Shown piece by piece: positions 1 to 14,700 of a stretch of 64,000 bases of DNA (position 1 is its first letter; every line of letters starts with the position of its first letter). A program made the position numbers and the translations under genes. Location: contig OW285196.1 in the NCBI GenBank assembly GCA_935421135.1, positions 12,149,001 through 12,213,000 of the forward strand. Direction: 5' to 3'. Below the pieces are notes generated by a model, which saw nothing but the letters and a program-made list of their open reading frames with translations, did not search any database and had not been told where the DNA came from. Source of the stretch: Bugulina stolonifera (Eukaryota; Bryozoa; Gymnolaemata; Cheilostomatida; Bugulidae).

Positions 1-1689
1 AAATATTATGTACATGTACATGCATACATTATAAGCTATAGCCTATAACTCTTCAGTAAGCATCTCTTCTCAATTGCACCAGTGTAATGACATAAATATT
101 GCACTGATTATGATCTACAGTTAGCTGAGAAAGGCATGAGAGCTGGTTGGAGAAGTATAAATAAGCAGCACAGTGCTAACATTTGTATATTTTTGTTGCA
201 AGCACATGTTGCATAATATAACGTAAAGCATAATGACTGTGTTGTGTATATGTGCTTGTGGCACTACTTTTATATTATGGAAGTGAAATCAACTACAGTC
301 AAAACCTATCAGGTTTTTCTCACTTGAAAACTTCTCTTTGAAGTCATCTGTGCCTTGAGCACATTTATGTTAACTGTGCACATTCCGGGAGTTGTTTTTC
401 CATTCTGACCATCTAAAAATAAATTTTATAGCTGACCCAGAACAAATGATTTTGCTTCAACTTGGCGATTCTTATATGTATTAGTGCAGTGCACTGATAT
501 TGTACCATTTAGATCCATTGTTACCACCAGATTAAGATGGGATTGCCAGCACATATTCTTAGAGTGTGCACTATTGTTCTTCTCTACAAGAGAGGATAAT
601 TATGATATTATAACATCCACATTTATGTATTACATATTATAAAGCAAGAGGTGGTATAAAAGACTTGCATAATGTGTATTACACATGCATCATGGCGGAA
701 AGCAGACTACACGCATGACAGTATACTCTGCTAAGAGCATGTTCTTCCTTTTCCTACCACATGCATGTTATCCATGTTTAAACATACTTGACATATACTT
801 GACATACTTGTATACCAGTAATCTGCTGTATATAAGAGAGGCTTCCACAAGAAGTTAACAATAGGATGTAATATTTTGAGATATTAGAACATGGCAGCTA
901 AACAATGCATCACAATATTAGCTTCTTTACAATAGAAGACAAATTATTTAATAACTGAGAAAAGAGAATCAGAGAATATTAAAATATGGAATACAATAGT
1001 TAGTATGCCCCACACAAGCAGATGATTTTACTCTAAACCCAAATGGGGTCATGAAACTAGATTAGTCCCCAGTCTGGGGCTAGAGCAGAGCACACAAATT
1101 AATTTAATGCCTAAAATTCAACCATTGGTATGGACACAGCCTTGTAGTAAACGAATATAAACATCTGTGTAGTGCAGCAGCGAGGCAAAACACGAGTAGT
1201 ACAATATTCCATATCAAATCAGGGTTAGATAAATTAATAGAACATTTAATATGTAATTGTTCAACTCAAACTAAATAAAACCAAAAATATTTTATCAATC
1301 TTGGCACACGCTACTATAACAGCAATGTGAAAGACATCTACCTCCTTTCTGTTATAAATAATAATACATAACATTATATTTTTAATTTTCTGATAAGCAA
1401 AAATATTGTCACTAAATGACCCCATGGTAACACAGGTAAAATATGATAAGTAAATTGGTTCCAAATTCCACATTAGATGGTCAATTATAGACACTGTTTA
1501 TATAATAGTTGATGGTTCTCATAGGAAGTTGAACTAGCCAATCAGCTGCGACCTCTGCTCAATACACTGTCTCAGCACATTATGTATAACTTAATAGAGG
1601 TCCATCAACACGTATATATAGAAGTGGTATGCTGTGCACTATTGGCTGAAGAATGCAAGCTATCAGTTCATTGGATAAGAGAGCCGCGC
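1..1689. other. Non-coding sequence downstream of USP9X
   Basis: No exon, RNA gene or clear repeat seen. The USP9X 3' untranslated region must start at 1689 on the minus strand. The only polyadenylation-like hexamers I noticed nearby are ATTAAA variants on the minus strand (plus-strand TTTAAT near 1103 and 1244). Confidence 0.6.
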
Positions 1690-2671
1690 CTATTTATTAT
1701 CAACATTAACATCATTTCCGTCAGTCATTTCCCCATCAGCTGGTGAATTACTCTCGGATGATTGGTTAATGGTAGGATTAGCCCCGCCCTCTCTAGGACT
1801 GTCATTCTCTGTTGCGCTAGTGTTCGCGGCTGTGTGAGTAGAATCAACATCAGTGATCTCATCTTCTTCCACATCATTAACCGAAATGTCAGCACCTCCA
1901 GAATCCTAGAACAGCATATATTATATTATTGTATTTGTACATTGTACATGTATGTATATAATTTGGTTGTAGCAACAATATCAACACAGCGTTGAATAGG
2001 CAATAATTGTAAAAGTGACGGGGTAAAACTTCCAACTTAATAAATAACAGAACCCATGCGTACCTTTAAAACAGCAAGTGTTCGCTCATACATGATATAA
2101 ATGAGTTACAGGAAATTCAGATGATGTCATCAACGTCTACGATGCTTATTCATATGCAAAGTCACTATGTTATATAATACAGACCTATTCATATATTATA
2201 CATTAGTTTATTAAGTAGACAGGTAGACTGACCTCTTCAGGACAGAGTTCGAGAGCCTTAGCTAGGCACATCTTCGCACTCTGTGAGCGCTCCAAGAAGT
2301 AGCCATTAGATAATTCATTAGACTGAGCAGGAGGGGACCAGTTGTTGTAGGAATACTGGCTATTACCTCCGCCATAGTTATTACGCTACAACACACACGG
2401 TATCCATACAGGTATGCATCATGTAGATACATAATTATAACATAACACATCTATGTATATACAAGTACAATGTATGTGGATATCCCATATCACTACAATA
2501 CACAGTATAAACATGAGAGAACATTCATAGAGCTCGTAATATCGCTGAAAATTGAGCAGTAGATAACAATATTATATCAATGAACCTACATAACAGAGAA
2601 GCTTTAAACTGTATATTTTACCAAATCGTCGAATGCTAAACTATGATGTATAGAGACGGGCATAGAAACTA

Positions 2672-2702
<31 letters not shown>

Positions 2703-5700
2703 GGCATAGAAAGATATACGAACATGGAGACAGACAGACAGAGAGAGAGAAAGAGGCACAGAGAGAAATACAGAAGGACATACAGACAGACATAGAAAGA
2801 TATACAAACATGGAGTCAGACAGAAGGACGGATACCCACCCTTTCAAGCTCTTCATTCAACCACTCAACAGAGGATATCCACCTGTCCTGCATGTTGCTG
2901 TTAGTATTCAATATCTTATTTGCAGCCTCACACCTGTCAACATCAACAATGGTGTCAACATCAACAAATGGTGTCAACATCAGCAACAATGGTGTCAACG
3001 TCAGCAAATGGTGTCAACATAAACAAATGCATTAAAAAATGAATCAATAACATCAATTTAAATTTTGTGATAGTAAATTGGTTTTATCGAATTCAGCAAA
3101 GTTGTAAAATAGTACTACAAATAATATTAGCATTATTTTTACCACCACCCCTGTTGGGTTTAGAGTGAGGTATCCCAAATAGCCAAATAGAGCATATTTT
3201 ACCATTCGAATCAATAGCAGTGGATATTGTTACAACAATAGGCAGAACCATAATAGCAGTGCACGAGGAAGCATTACAAAGATTACATCAGGTTAGAACT
3301 TATTAACATACTAATCTGACTCCAGCTACAAAAAACACCAACCTGGAGAATAGGTTCACCAACATCTTAATGCATTGGTAAGATCTCTTCTGGTAGTTGT
3401 TCTTAGACTTGTGTATAATGTCAAAAAGAGAGTCCCTGTCCTCATTCAAACCACCCAGCAGTGTGTTTATAATCCTGTTAGCCTGCCAGCTATCATCCAA
3501 TTCCAACAGAGCTGACAAGACGTCCAAGAAAGGCCTCATCTCATAGGTGTAGACATAAGCAATCTGTGAAACAGAATATGTTCTATCAAGAGGAGCATTA
3601 TTAGCAGATGCATTACATGTAGTATGATTGCACAGTGAGGGTCAAGTCCTAATGGTCAGTCTGAACAATATTCACTAGAATGACCAGTCAGAACTAATAG
3701 AGCACATTTTCAGCTACGAGCAGACTATTAAGTAGCTAACTAGTCAAGAGCCAGTCTGAAGCCACTAACCTGCCAGAGGAGCTCACTGAGCAACTCTGCG
3801 CTGAACTTGGCATTCTCAAAGCTGAGGTAGAGCAGAAGTTGCTTAGTTTCCTCCTGGCCGATGTTTTCCTCTACAATTTTCTTGATGAAGGCTCGGTTCT
3901 TGAACAACAGGATGGCTACGTTGGACTGGAGAGGGTAGAGCACTTGATTCGGCAGACAGAACGGGTTTCCTACCGCTGCTGTGTTTTCCTATTCAAGAAC
4001 ACAGCTGACTAATTAAGCATACAACCGGGGAAAGGGTTAGACAGTATCCGTATAATGAAGTATGAGAGTATAGCGAACAGGTTAGGATACACTGAATAGT
4101 AATCTTGAAAATATCAGTTAAATATTATACTAAAGTGGAACTGTAAATTTAATCTGCGCAATTAGCCTCAATACAAGGTAGTTCTCTCATACTCAGGATG
4201 GGGGGAGGGTGAGGCGTACCTGAGTTTTACATTCGCTGGATAGGTCACAACACCGGAGAAGTATTGAGACGACAGAGAAGAGTTTGGCCAGCTCTGCGTA
4301 CTGGTATTTGATAGAAGGTCCTGGTCCATCATCTATAGATACTTGTATGAACGTACCGAGTACATTCAGAGATAGGAGTTGTCTTCTCTACAGTCGGAAA
4401 GAGAGATCAATAAATATACATGTATATTTTATATGTGGAGACATCAATGTGGTTTAACACTGAAGTCATTACAATGTTACTTGTACTTTAAATTATCAAT
4501 GGTAGATACAGGAACATGCATTAGTGCAACCAGAGCTATGAATATCAACAATTATCTCTGCGCCAGCTGCGAATACCAACTACCTAACAGTTCTAGTAGC
4601 ATCACTATATGGTTATAGCGTCGCATCGAACCTTACCTCTTCTGCGCCAAGGTTGGCATACATAAGAAATAGGTGAAAGTATTGTGCAATATGGCGGCCA
4701 TGTTCAGGTACTTCCTTCCTCAGCAGCGCGAGGACAGCCATGATAAGATGGTCACTCAGGCCTTTACCTTGCACACTGATGTCTGTATCACCTACAGAGT
4801 AACAGGTGAATACATGCATGGGGAGACAACACACACAATACTAGGAGTCATAATGTACAACGTAGAGCTGCTAACCATGGTATTAGATTAAATTAGACCA
4901 TGGAATTTGCACGCAGGATTAAAATGTGCCATACCTCCGTCATAGTCTTGGCATAATTACCTAACCTCTTGATGAACAATGCTCCATGTTTCAAAAATTA
5001 TAAAAGTGCAAGGGCATTCCCACCGGTTTTGCTTCTCGTTATTGATCCCAGATTAGAAAACTAGGATCTAGCACTATCAGCAACGATATGAATCCCCCTA
5101 TTTGATTGACGGAATTACAGTAGTCAACTTATTCAAAGAGGGTGGAGAGAAATGGTCAATTGAGCTTGGCATATAAAACATATAAAGCAGCCACAACTGC
5201 AAAGATTCAGCAACAGTGATATTGTACTTGTGAAATAACCTTCACAAATGCTCTGATGCCAGCATGTTAGTTTAGCATGAGATCCTAACTTACCATATAA
5301 ATCAAGTTCAGGTGGGGGTGGGCACGGGCCGTCTCCTTTAGATATATGAGCTAGGAATGCTATAATCTTTGCAAAGGTAATTCGAACCTGAAATAGTAGC
5401 GAATCAAATTCAAGAACAAGTTCACACATTCTCCATGCCACTCTGAGAAATACCAATCCAAGAGCTATCTCTTGATAGACTGGTATAACATGCCTTCAAT
5501 CAATAGTAGCACAAGTAGTTCATTTGAGAAAACGTAATAGAATGCATATTAATTTAACAGTACTGGGAACAAATACCAAGATAATATTTAACTAATAGAC
5601 TGATATAACAGTCACTTTATCTCAGCACTAAAACAACAGAGTGAAGTAATAGACTGATATTACCGTCTCTTCATCACAGCACTAAGATTAGTACAGTGAA

Positions 5701-8700
5701 CTAATAGACTGATATAACAGTCCTTTACCTCAGAGCTAGTGGACTCAAGGAGGTACTCTGAGAACCTCTCTGGATGTGAGAACAGAACATTCTTAGCAAA
5801 CCACTGTCTGATGTTTTTACTTGTTCTGAAGTGGCTGCTGAGTATTTCATACCAGTCGACAGCTGGGCCCCTGGCAATGACAGGTCACATACTGTAGTAC
5901 ACAGTTTTCTAGAGGAGCTTATAGAAGAATATATACTGTATCACTAGACCACAGTTACACTCAATGATAAGTCACAGTTCTGGAGTAGCATTGGCAGCTT
6001 TGCCAACCCCAGAGAGTACAGGAGTAATCTCAAGCTTTACACTGTATATATGACCCCCTAAATTGTTTGATACAAAGCCCAGTCATCGTTGTCCCTTACG
6101 CACATGTTTATTATGACATACCTCAGTGTCTTTTTAGTGTGGAATCCTACGCTAAACAGAAACTGGGACGCCATGCGGACACTGATGAATGCTAGCTGTA
6201 CAAGTTCCTCGGGCTAAAGAATAAAAACTAATGATAAATAACTCACAACTGGACTTGGTGAAGACAGGCCTCACTCACAAGATAAAGATAAATAAATAAT
6301 ACATTTGTACCTTACATAAATAACGCTGCAAGAAAGAGAGAACATTGCATATTTGGTTACTCTAAGACTTGTCAACTGCCAACTTGAGCCCAAGTCTAAG
6401 GCATGTTTTGAGAGAAAGATGGGACATCAAAGAGTGAGAGTAGTAAGACAGGTAACTTACCGCATCATTGTAGTTCTGATACTGCTGAACGTACTCGATG
6501 ACTGCAGCTGCATTGCAGTTGATTAACTTCCTCATGAAGTTGAAGTGCTCCGTACAAAAACGGTTTCGGTTATGCATGAAGTCCAAGTTCTGCTTACGCA
6601 CAATTCTTTCAATGGCCAGTGGAATCTTGGGCTCTTCTTCCTTATTGGCTGAGGAAGAAAGGGCACACAACGTCGTGATTTCCACATCGAATATCATGAG
6701 GCATTAACAATGTATCATGGAGGTATTTTTGTAGACTGTTGACATTGTTTGACAGTATTGTCCAGCTGGTCTTCTATTGGCTACACATACTCTAAACCAG
6801 ACAATATAGACTGAGGGACTGATGCTTACCTAGACTAAGTTCTCCAACATCTTTAGTAATTTCATCGGTAGGTGAAGATGATTTCTCTCTCTTAGCATCC
6901 TCTGCCTCCTTATTGGTGTCTTTATCAGGAATTCTTTCGTATATCAGTATGTATGCATTCCACCACCGTTTCTGTCTTCTGAATGTCATCCTGTTATATA
7001 TATATAGCCAATCACGGCATGCGTTACAAAAGTGTTTAACATGAACATGAAAGTAATAGCCAGTATATACAGTGTCCTATTCAAACTAAACATGGACACA
7101 TGGACTAATGAAACCCACGGTATCTCCCGTGTGAACTTGAATTGAAAGAAATGCAAAAACAAAGAAAAACCAGCAACCAATAAAATGTGAGGCATGCTCA
7201 TTGGTTACTATCTCCCAAACCAACAAGCTCTGTTTCAGCAGTATGAAGCTAAACGTGAAAGATAATAAAACATTGACCTCTTGAGCATGTGATCAAAAAC
7301 CTCTCCAGCGTACTCCCCACCAAAACATTCTTTCTTTAATTCTTCATCATCGTCCATCTTACATTCCGATACATCTCCATCGTCAAACTTGTACCACCTG
7401 GATAAATAATCATTCTTGTAGCATCATCTTTGTAGTATGCTACATGACAGCATTACATCAACACGTCATATTCGAATGAGTATAGAGCCTCACTATTTAT
7501 TGGGCACAGAATGTGATGACATCATCTTTCAATGGGCATAATTATAATCATAATTTATTAGGCACAGGGTATAATGACATCATTAGCAGCAGAAATTAAT
7601 CTGGTGACATCACCAGTTATTGAGCACAGAAATCACCAACATCATATACTGTGTAATACAAACACTTACTTTGCCTCGTCTGGTGAGGAGGAAGGAGAAT
7701 GTTTAATAAATGAGTAGTAATGGCCACCACTGGCCTGTCCACTGTGTACCACTATACCGGTCAGTTTATACTGTGTTGGCTGGTCAGCATATGACTTCTC
7801 CTCATCGTCTTCCCAGTGTTCACCTACAAGCACATGCTCTTATATAATGCATACCTATCATAATATAATACTACGTATATTAATATAAATACAGGTATGT
7901 ATGTATAGTATAATACAGTCATATACATCCATGTAATATAGTGGATATCTAATGCGTACATTGTATGTTCAACTAGAGACAGGGCATATACTGAAACAGT
8001 AAACTATTCTGAGATATCTTTACACAATGTTAAAAATCCATTTCCCCAACATGACGTTGGGATGTCATTAAAGTAGAACCACCACTCCTTCACATTGTAA
8101 GGAACTCCGGCTATTTAGCGCCTAAACCATGCAGCTTACTCAAAGAGAAAAGTCAACTTGCATGCCCACTGAATAAATGCAGATAATAAGATACACCACA
8201 AAATATGACTAACCCTCCATCTTGGCGAGACCATATACTGTGTATGGCTCCATATCTATCTCACGAGGAAACTCAAAGTAGTCATTGAACTTGATTGGAC
8301 ACTCCCTCTCCCAGTCATAGTCAAACCTCTTCAGCTGTATGGCCAGTATCTTGGGCAGTTTCTTCACACACATACGTTTCACAGTGTCCACCTAGCAGGA
8401 CAAAACATACATCACTCTGGATAAAACATTTCTAAGCTCCTAGAAGCGTTGCCCAGCGTATTGTGGTACAGATTCAATCAGAGCCAACAACAATGGGCTC
8501 TGCAGGTGATAAGATCATAAAACTACATAATATGCCCCATTAGTCCAACTCATTAGACTAACCATGTCACTCTGCAGATGTCAACATATCAGCCAATCAA
8601 ATGCCGGCGTTTAGATTATCCCTATCCAACACGGACATCTCTGTAACCTGAGATTGCTAGTTTGATTTACCCTACATGAAGCATATGCTCGCTTATGTTC

Positions 8701-11700
8701 ATACATACTTAGTTGTTTGTACTCTTGTTATTTAGTTAAATGTTAAGTATGTGTACTGACCTTTTTACCACATCTCTCACAGTAATAGGCATTGGCTCCC
8801 TCTAAAAGATCTCCTTTTACAAACTGTTCCAGGGATTCCTTGAGGTGCTCATGATTTCTGATCTCTAAGTTTAGAGTAGTAAATGACTGCTCTTGGGAAT
8901 ACCTAAAGAGGATTATATCTCTGGATGGAATCATGTATCTGCATTATGCATAGGCAAACTAAACTATGTGACAAGAGAGTGATTGGTAAATGAGTTATTA
9001 TAGATATGTTTACAGTGATAACGTATCGACTTATCGTATCGACTTTATATAGAGGGTGATAGATAGAAGAGACAACCAGCTAAGTAAACGACAAAGTACA
9101 GGGCCGGTGCTAGTGGGGCAGTGGTTTGGTAAACAGAGGGAATAACCAGTGTTAGTGGACAGTGGTTCAGTCAATAGGATGAATGATCAAAGAATTGACC
9201 AATGAATTGAATGGAAGAGCTATAGAGCCCTTAAAAAATCTAAATGATTGACAATTCACCAAGTTAGAATATTGTGCGAATGGGTTACAGCAATACACTG
9301 ACTGACCTGTGAGGGCAGTCCTTACAGATCTTCTGGTCAGCGTATGACCCACCCAACACCTGACTACACAGCTGATCTTTCTCCAGGGTCTTCATTGCCT
9401 CGTCACACGAGTCGACCAGCTTACCAAAGAATTCTAAAGCATCATGCTGTTCTCTCAGGTTCACCAGCTCCCCTTGTATCCTGAAAGAGGAAAGTTGGTA
9501 TATGGTTAAGTGTACCGGGACATTTTCTATATGGGTCAAAGTGCATATGAGCAGATGACTAATTGCACAAAACTGAATAAAATTGATAATCATTTTATTT
9601 TATTTATTGTTCTGTGGAGTTGCCCTACTCCATATAAACTCATTGTCAGAATGCACATAACTACACACAGCAACAAGTCTAACAGAATCTTACCTAAATT
9701 GTTTCCAGAACCCTTTGGGAACATAGAACTGAGGTTTACTTCTGGCGAGGTGAGCGAAGATGACCTGCACCTGTTTGAAGACACCCAAGTGATAAGTCTT
9801 CTCGCTGTCATCACCTGATGAGTTGTTGTTAGAAGTCGAGGGATCAGCAGCCTCTACAGCTTGAGACGGACCTTCTATCACCTCGGTAGTGGAGTCGGAT
9901 GACTGAGTGGGGTACAGCTGGTCGTACTGTAACAAATGATTAAGGTTGTCTCATTAGACCCAGACTGATTAATAGCAACTGCACTGCTTTCTGTGTATAA
10001 TAGTAATAGTACACTATTCAGGCTATGTTCAAATGCTGAATCTCTAATACTGTATATACCAAATATTCTTTCCAATGTTCAAACCTGGAAATCGGAAGTT
10101 ATTAATTAGCTAATAAATGTCATATCAATAGATAACACACCACTAAGCCTCATCCCACTTCAAAGAAACCGGTTTCAACCTAATACCAAAATTGAAAATC
10201 GAATTCAAAGCAGACGGGCTGCACCAACATGAAGTTTTTAGACCAATTAAGATTCCTTAAGAAGCCTGATATCACTATTACAAGGTGTCAATTAAAATGC
10301 ACCGTCCATGGAGAGAAATATTAGGTTTGAACTACTAACATTAGGTGGCAGAGACTCTTTGCTCTCCGAGGCTTCCACCACATCGTCAGCTACTCCCTCT
10401 ATACTGAGGATGCCGTTCCTGATCTCTGGTATCATATACAGCTGCTGGAGAACAGAGTTCATGTAGCATGTCGCACCTCCATTCTTCAGGCCCACAAACC
10501 CATGAGCAGGCCTCATGCCAACATGCGGCAGGTACTCCCACTCAGTCAGCACAGAATACTCACCTGTCAACAGGCAAGTGAACAGTTACAGCAGGTGCTC
10601 TAAATGAGCATAGTATTAAGTAAACAGAGCTAGAATGAGGAACTATTGTATTCACCATTGCATTACCTAGTCCGCAAAGTTTACAGTCGATCTTGCATTG
10701 TGAATATTTCTATTGAATGTGATTGTATAGTAGCTATAACAATTAGTGGAATCAAGCATTTGTTTCTCCCAACTCCTCTGAAGGTGGGAAGTGTCCCCAG
10801 AGGAAGAGTGCGAGCACTAATATAAGGAAAGCGTACTAACCGTGATGGAACATCTCGGAAAGAGTGCTAGATACAAGTTCCAAGTTGTCTATGCTGCCTG
10901 TACACAAAGCTACCAGGAGGTCGTAGGCAGCATTGATAGTGAAGGTGGTCTGACAAATAGGTACCACGTGACCTTGGGTTATGTCGGTAAGCCGACCTTG
11001 GCGTGTATCCAATAGCACCTTACTCGTGGGTAGTATAAAGTCTTCCATCAGTTCCTGGGTGAACAGAGAGATTTTAAAAAAGGCATGTTAACTTATCTTC
11101 AATATCTATATAAACTAAATACTTGAAAACAGATGACCGAAACCATAACCAGTAGAATCAGGAGAGAGGGAGATAACTACCTTGATTAGCTTGTATCCTT
11201 CAGGGTCTGAACCATATTTACTTTTCTTATCAGCATCGAGAGGAAGTATAAGTTCTCGGGCTATACCAAGATGGCCTTCCAACAGTGCTTCGTTAACTGT
11301 GCTTGCCCCTGAGGCTATTGCCAGCTCCTAAATGTGCGGATTAATGATTGGATGAATTAGAATTACAACTACTCATAGCTGGATTAATCATTTAAAATTG
11401 GGATTAATAAGTTGAAATGAAATTTAAATTTTAAATGCTAATTAAGTGTATATCATCATAAATTTGTGAGATTGAAACAACAATATTGTCGTAAATATTT
11501 TTACAAAAGTGACAAGCATTGACCCAGAGAACAACTAGAACATCTAGTAGAACCACTTAAAACCAAATGAGAAAAGATGTTGAACCCATCAGACAATGAT
11601 AAAACAACATGGGTGGGCTAAACTAACCAATCAAAGTACACCTACCCTAGTCTTCTTCAGCCAGTCTATCTCGTTGTCCAGTCTAGCCTCTCCATTGGGC

Positions 11701-14700
11701 AGTGGTTGATCAACCTGTGACCAGTTAAGGAGGTGACAGAGTAGCATGAAATACTCGGAGGATTGTGTAGCGTAAAGCGGTACCTTGTCCTGTAGCGAAA
11801 CAAAAACAGTGCTGTCATACTCATCATATGATAAGAGTACATACAAGTATATATTACAAGCACATGTATATGTATGTGTAAACACATAAAAGTGCATGTA
11901 CATATATATGCTACTCATTCTACAAGTATTTACTACATTTTATTATATTATAACACATTATAGTATATTGTATGGTATTATAATATTATATTATTATATC
12001 ATAATAATATATGGTATTTTAACTCACCATTTCAATGAAAAATAGAAGAGTAATGAAGAAGTTAGACTTTACCCTCATGGCTATCAGCTGGAATTGTTCT
12101 CTAGCTGTACACCTCACCATTCTACATAGATACAATCACATGCACTACCAACATACCATATACTACAGTCATATCAACTTAGTACGATGGCTGAGAAACA
12201 AGCAATACATAGCAATAACGAGCATATGCACTCACCTGTTCTTGCATATCAGCAGTGTATCTACTATAAACTCCTGCCAAGTCTTGTCCTTGTGAAGAGT
12301 AGACAGGCTCTCTGGGTGGAGTATAAGGCACAGGGTGAGTACATGTAAACCAACACATGCCAACTGTACGTCTGCAGAGTCATCATCCTCTTCGCTATCC
12401 TTACTCATCTTAAACATGAAATTGAAATCATAGAAATCAATGCCGACTCGAACTACAGCATGGCAGCTACGAGTTATGGTGGTAAAACAAGCTGCTCATA
12501 AAAATAGTTCAAGATTGTCCGGGAACTCAATTTTTGGACAAAACCCAGACTTTAGATCAATCCCATGTTGATGGGACTAGAAACGGAGCTTCAATCAATC
12601 AGACGCTAAATCATTGAAAAGTCCATCCACTGTTTGGTTTGGGGGGTTCCCACTGTAGAAAACAGCGCCTCCCATACAATACAGTTACAGTTACATGGAC
12701 ATCAGACGTTAGTGATATAAGCACCTACCCTCCCTACTGCCTTGTGCATCTGTTCTGTTGATGATCCAAGTAGATCTACAGAGGAGCTGCAGGCAGACCA
12801 TGCTATCTTCTGAATGGCTTTAATAGTCAGCTCAGTGGGTAGATGTTCGACAGCCTGAAGAGATAAGTGGAAGGGTGACAATGTGTCAAATGGTGCTGAA
12901 TAAGCAGAACATATACCATAATCAACTAAACAGTCGGTCATAAATTGTGAACTATCAAAATGGTATGGTACAATCTCTACCTTTATAGACCTACTAAAAG
13001 TACACATGTATATAAATAACCAATTTTATATGTAAATGAGCAAGTATCAAATAGGCCTACGCACCCTAGCAACATTACTAGCAATGTATGATCATATTCT
13101 ATCACAAGACTTGATTGTAAGACACACCCTCATCTTTTTCTAAACAGATGTCTTGTACCTCGACAAGTAGCCAATCACTTACTTTGCACTCTCAACAGTG
13201 TTAAGCTCTACACATACCTTAGACTTGAGTCGTTTACTCAGCTGAGTGGAGCACTTCTGTTTGAGCACAGGGTCAGCCATAGTAGACGGAAGTCTCAACA
13301 ACATATCCTGAAGGTCAAGGGCGTGCCGATGCTCCTCGGCAGTCACCTGCTGGCGCTGGTTTAGTTTATCAGCCACACATAGAACTGTAGGTATACCAAA
13401 GGTCAGTAATGAGGTCACTGTTTCTTGCAAATAAAACTGGATAGAATACTATTTATTTACGGGTAATTGACTGTCTCGGATTAACATGACTTTTTTACAA
13501 AATTGGAATAACTCTAACTGGGAAGACATAATCAAACAGTTATGTTAATTTCTTGTGATGATTAAACAGGCGAGAAACACACCTCCTGCGTGGGCTGCTG
13601 TGAGTAGTAACACCTTGGCTATCTTCAGTGTCAACAGCAGTGCATCTCTAAAAACCATAACAATGCCGGATATAATTATGTACAAAACATGCTCGTTCAA
13701 CATTCCAGCAGATGAGAAGAAAACTCCAAATTCTATTATAAGAAAAGCTGCGTTCAGTCAGTGTGGAGTCTTTGCTTGTATTGTATGCAGAGACCACAGT
13801 TCTTCTACAGACCGTCAAATGTCTACAGGTCTGAAAAATTGTCCCATTCCATTGCAAATCAGACCCAATGTTAGAGTAGAACAAAGAATACATTCATCTC
13901 ACACATCACTGACACTATTGTACCTTTTGGATAGAGTGTCAGCACCAAACATAAAGTCATTCTGTGTAAGGGCTTTGAGGACCAAAGACACTCCACCAGA
14001 CTCTATAAAGGTCTTTGTAAACTCCAACGTTTCTTCTGCATGGCTTGGCTGGGAGGGCATAAGCAACGAGTAGATAACCTGTAACAAATCATATGATTGG
14101 TTGCTGTTAGCAAGCTCTCAGCTAAGAGGACAGATTGTGGAGGATGTATAATGTAATCGGTAATCTACGTTTTAATGCATGCATTAGCTGACTGACCTCT
14201 TCACAAAAGATTGAATTAATCTCTGGGAATGGTTCCGGCTATGAGATGGAAGTCATTGTGATAGCATCTATTTTACAAAGGATCACAAATATGAAGTTTG
14301 ATACAGTTTGTAATTCTACAAGATTCGAGAGGGAGAACTACAGGTAGGTCTACCAGCTTGGGAGAGAGTACAAGACATCTGGGAGAGAAATAGTGTACAA
14401 ACCTCCAGCATGTAGACTGCTGCGGAGGGAGATATGTCTCCGCCAGAAGCTGAGCTAAATAGTTTAGATTCGAGTCTATCTCCAGTATAAGGTGCATTGT
14501 TGTTGGCATGCAGAGCCCTGTTGTGGCAGACCTCTTTAACATATGATATGCTATGCTGATGGGGTGGAGACAACTCCAGCAGGCTTCTAGTTGATTGCTA
14601 CAGTATGAAATGTTTATATAAACTGTGTAGTAGGGGTCAAGGTCCTGCTTACGAGTAATATCCAGTAAAAATTTGTCACGTTACCAATTTCTTACTTTTG

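Larger units (their letters stand above)
1690..6648 (-). other. USP9X: USP9X exons 39-49: C-terminal helical region and acidic tail
   Basis: Exons: 6461-6648, 6122-6213, 5729-5870, 5294-5387, 4637-4791, 4220-4387, 3770-3988, 3343-3563, 2840-2933, 2233-2385, 1690-1905. Landmarks are [14 protein letters not shown] (exon 40), [16 protein letters not shown] (exon 41), KGDGPCP (exon 42), REDLL-like [20 protein letters not shown] (exon 43), [16 protein letters not shown] (exon 44), ELLSELLWQ (exon 45), [16 protein letters not shown] (exon 46), and [20 protein letters not shown] (exon 48). Vertebrate tails continue with His/Gln/Pro-rich sequence. Here exon 49 is instead a 71-residue acidic, Asn/Ser-rich tail. 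The stop TAG is at 1690-1692. The exon 41 donor and exon 47 acceptor border short tandem repeats. Confidence 0.92.

Noticed and set aside
2604..2856. Cys/Val/Ser/Leu-repeat open frames (SVCLSVCL type) on the minus strand
   Set aside because: Translation of the CAGA microsatellite in every frame; no independent coding evidence.
13555..14073. 172-codon open frame on the plus strand
   Set aside because: It is antisense to USP9X exons 22 and 23, whose minus-strand reading matches the family and splices in phase.
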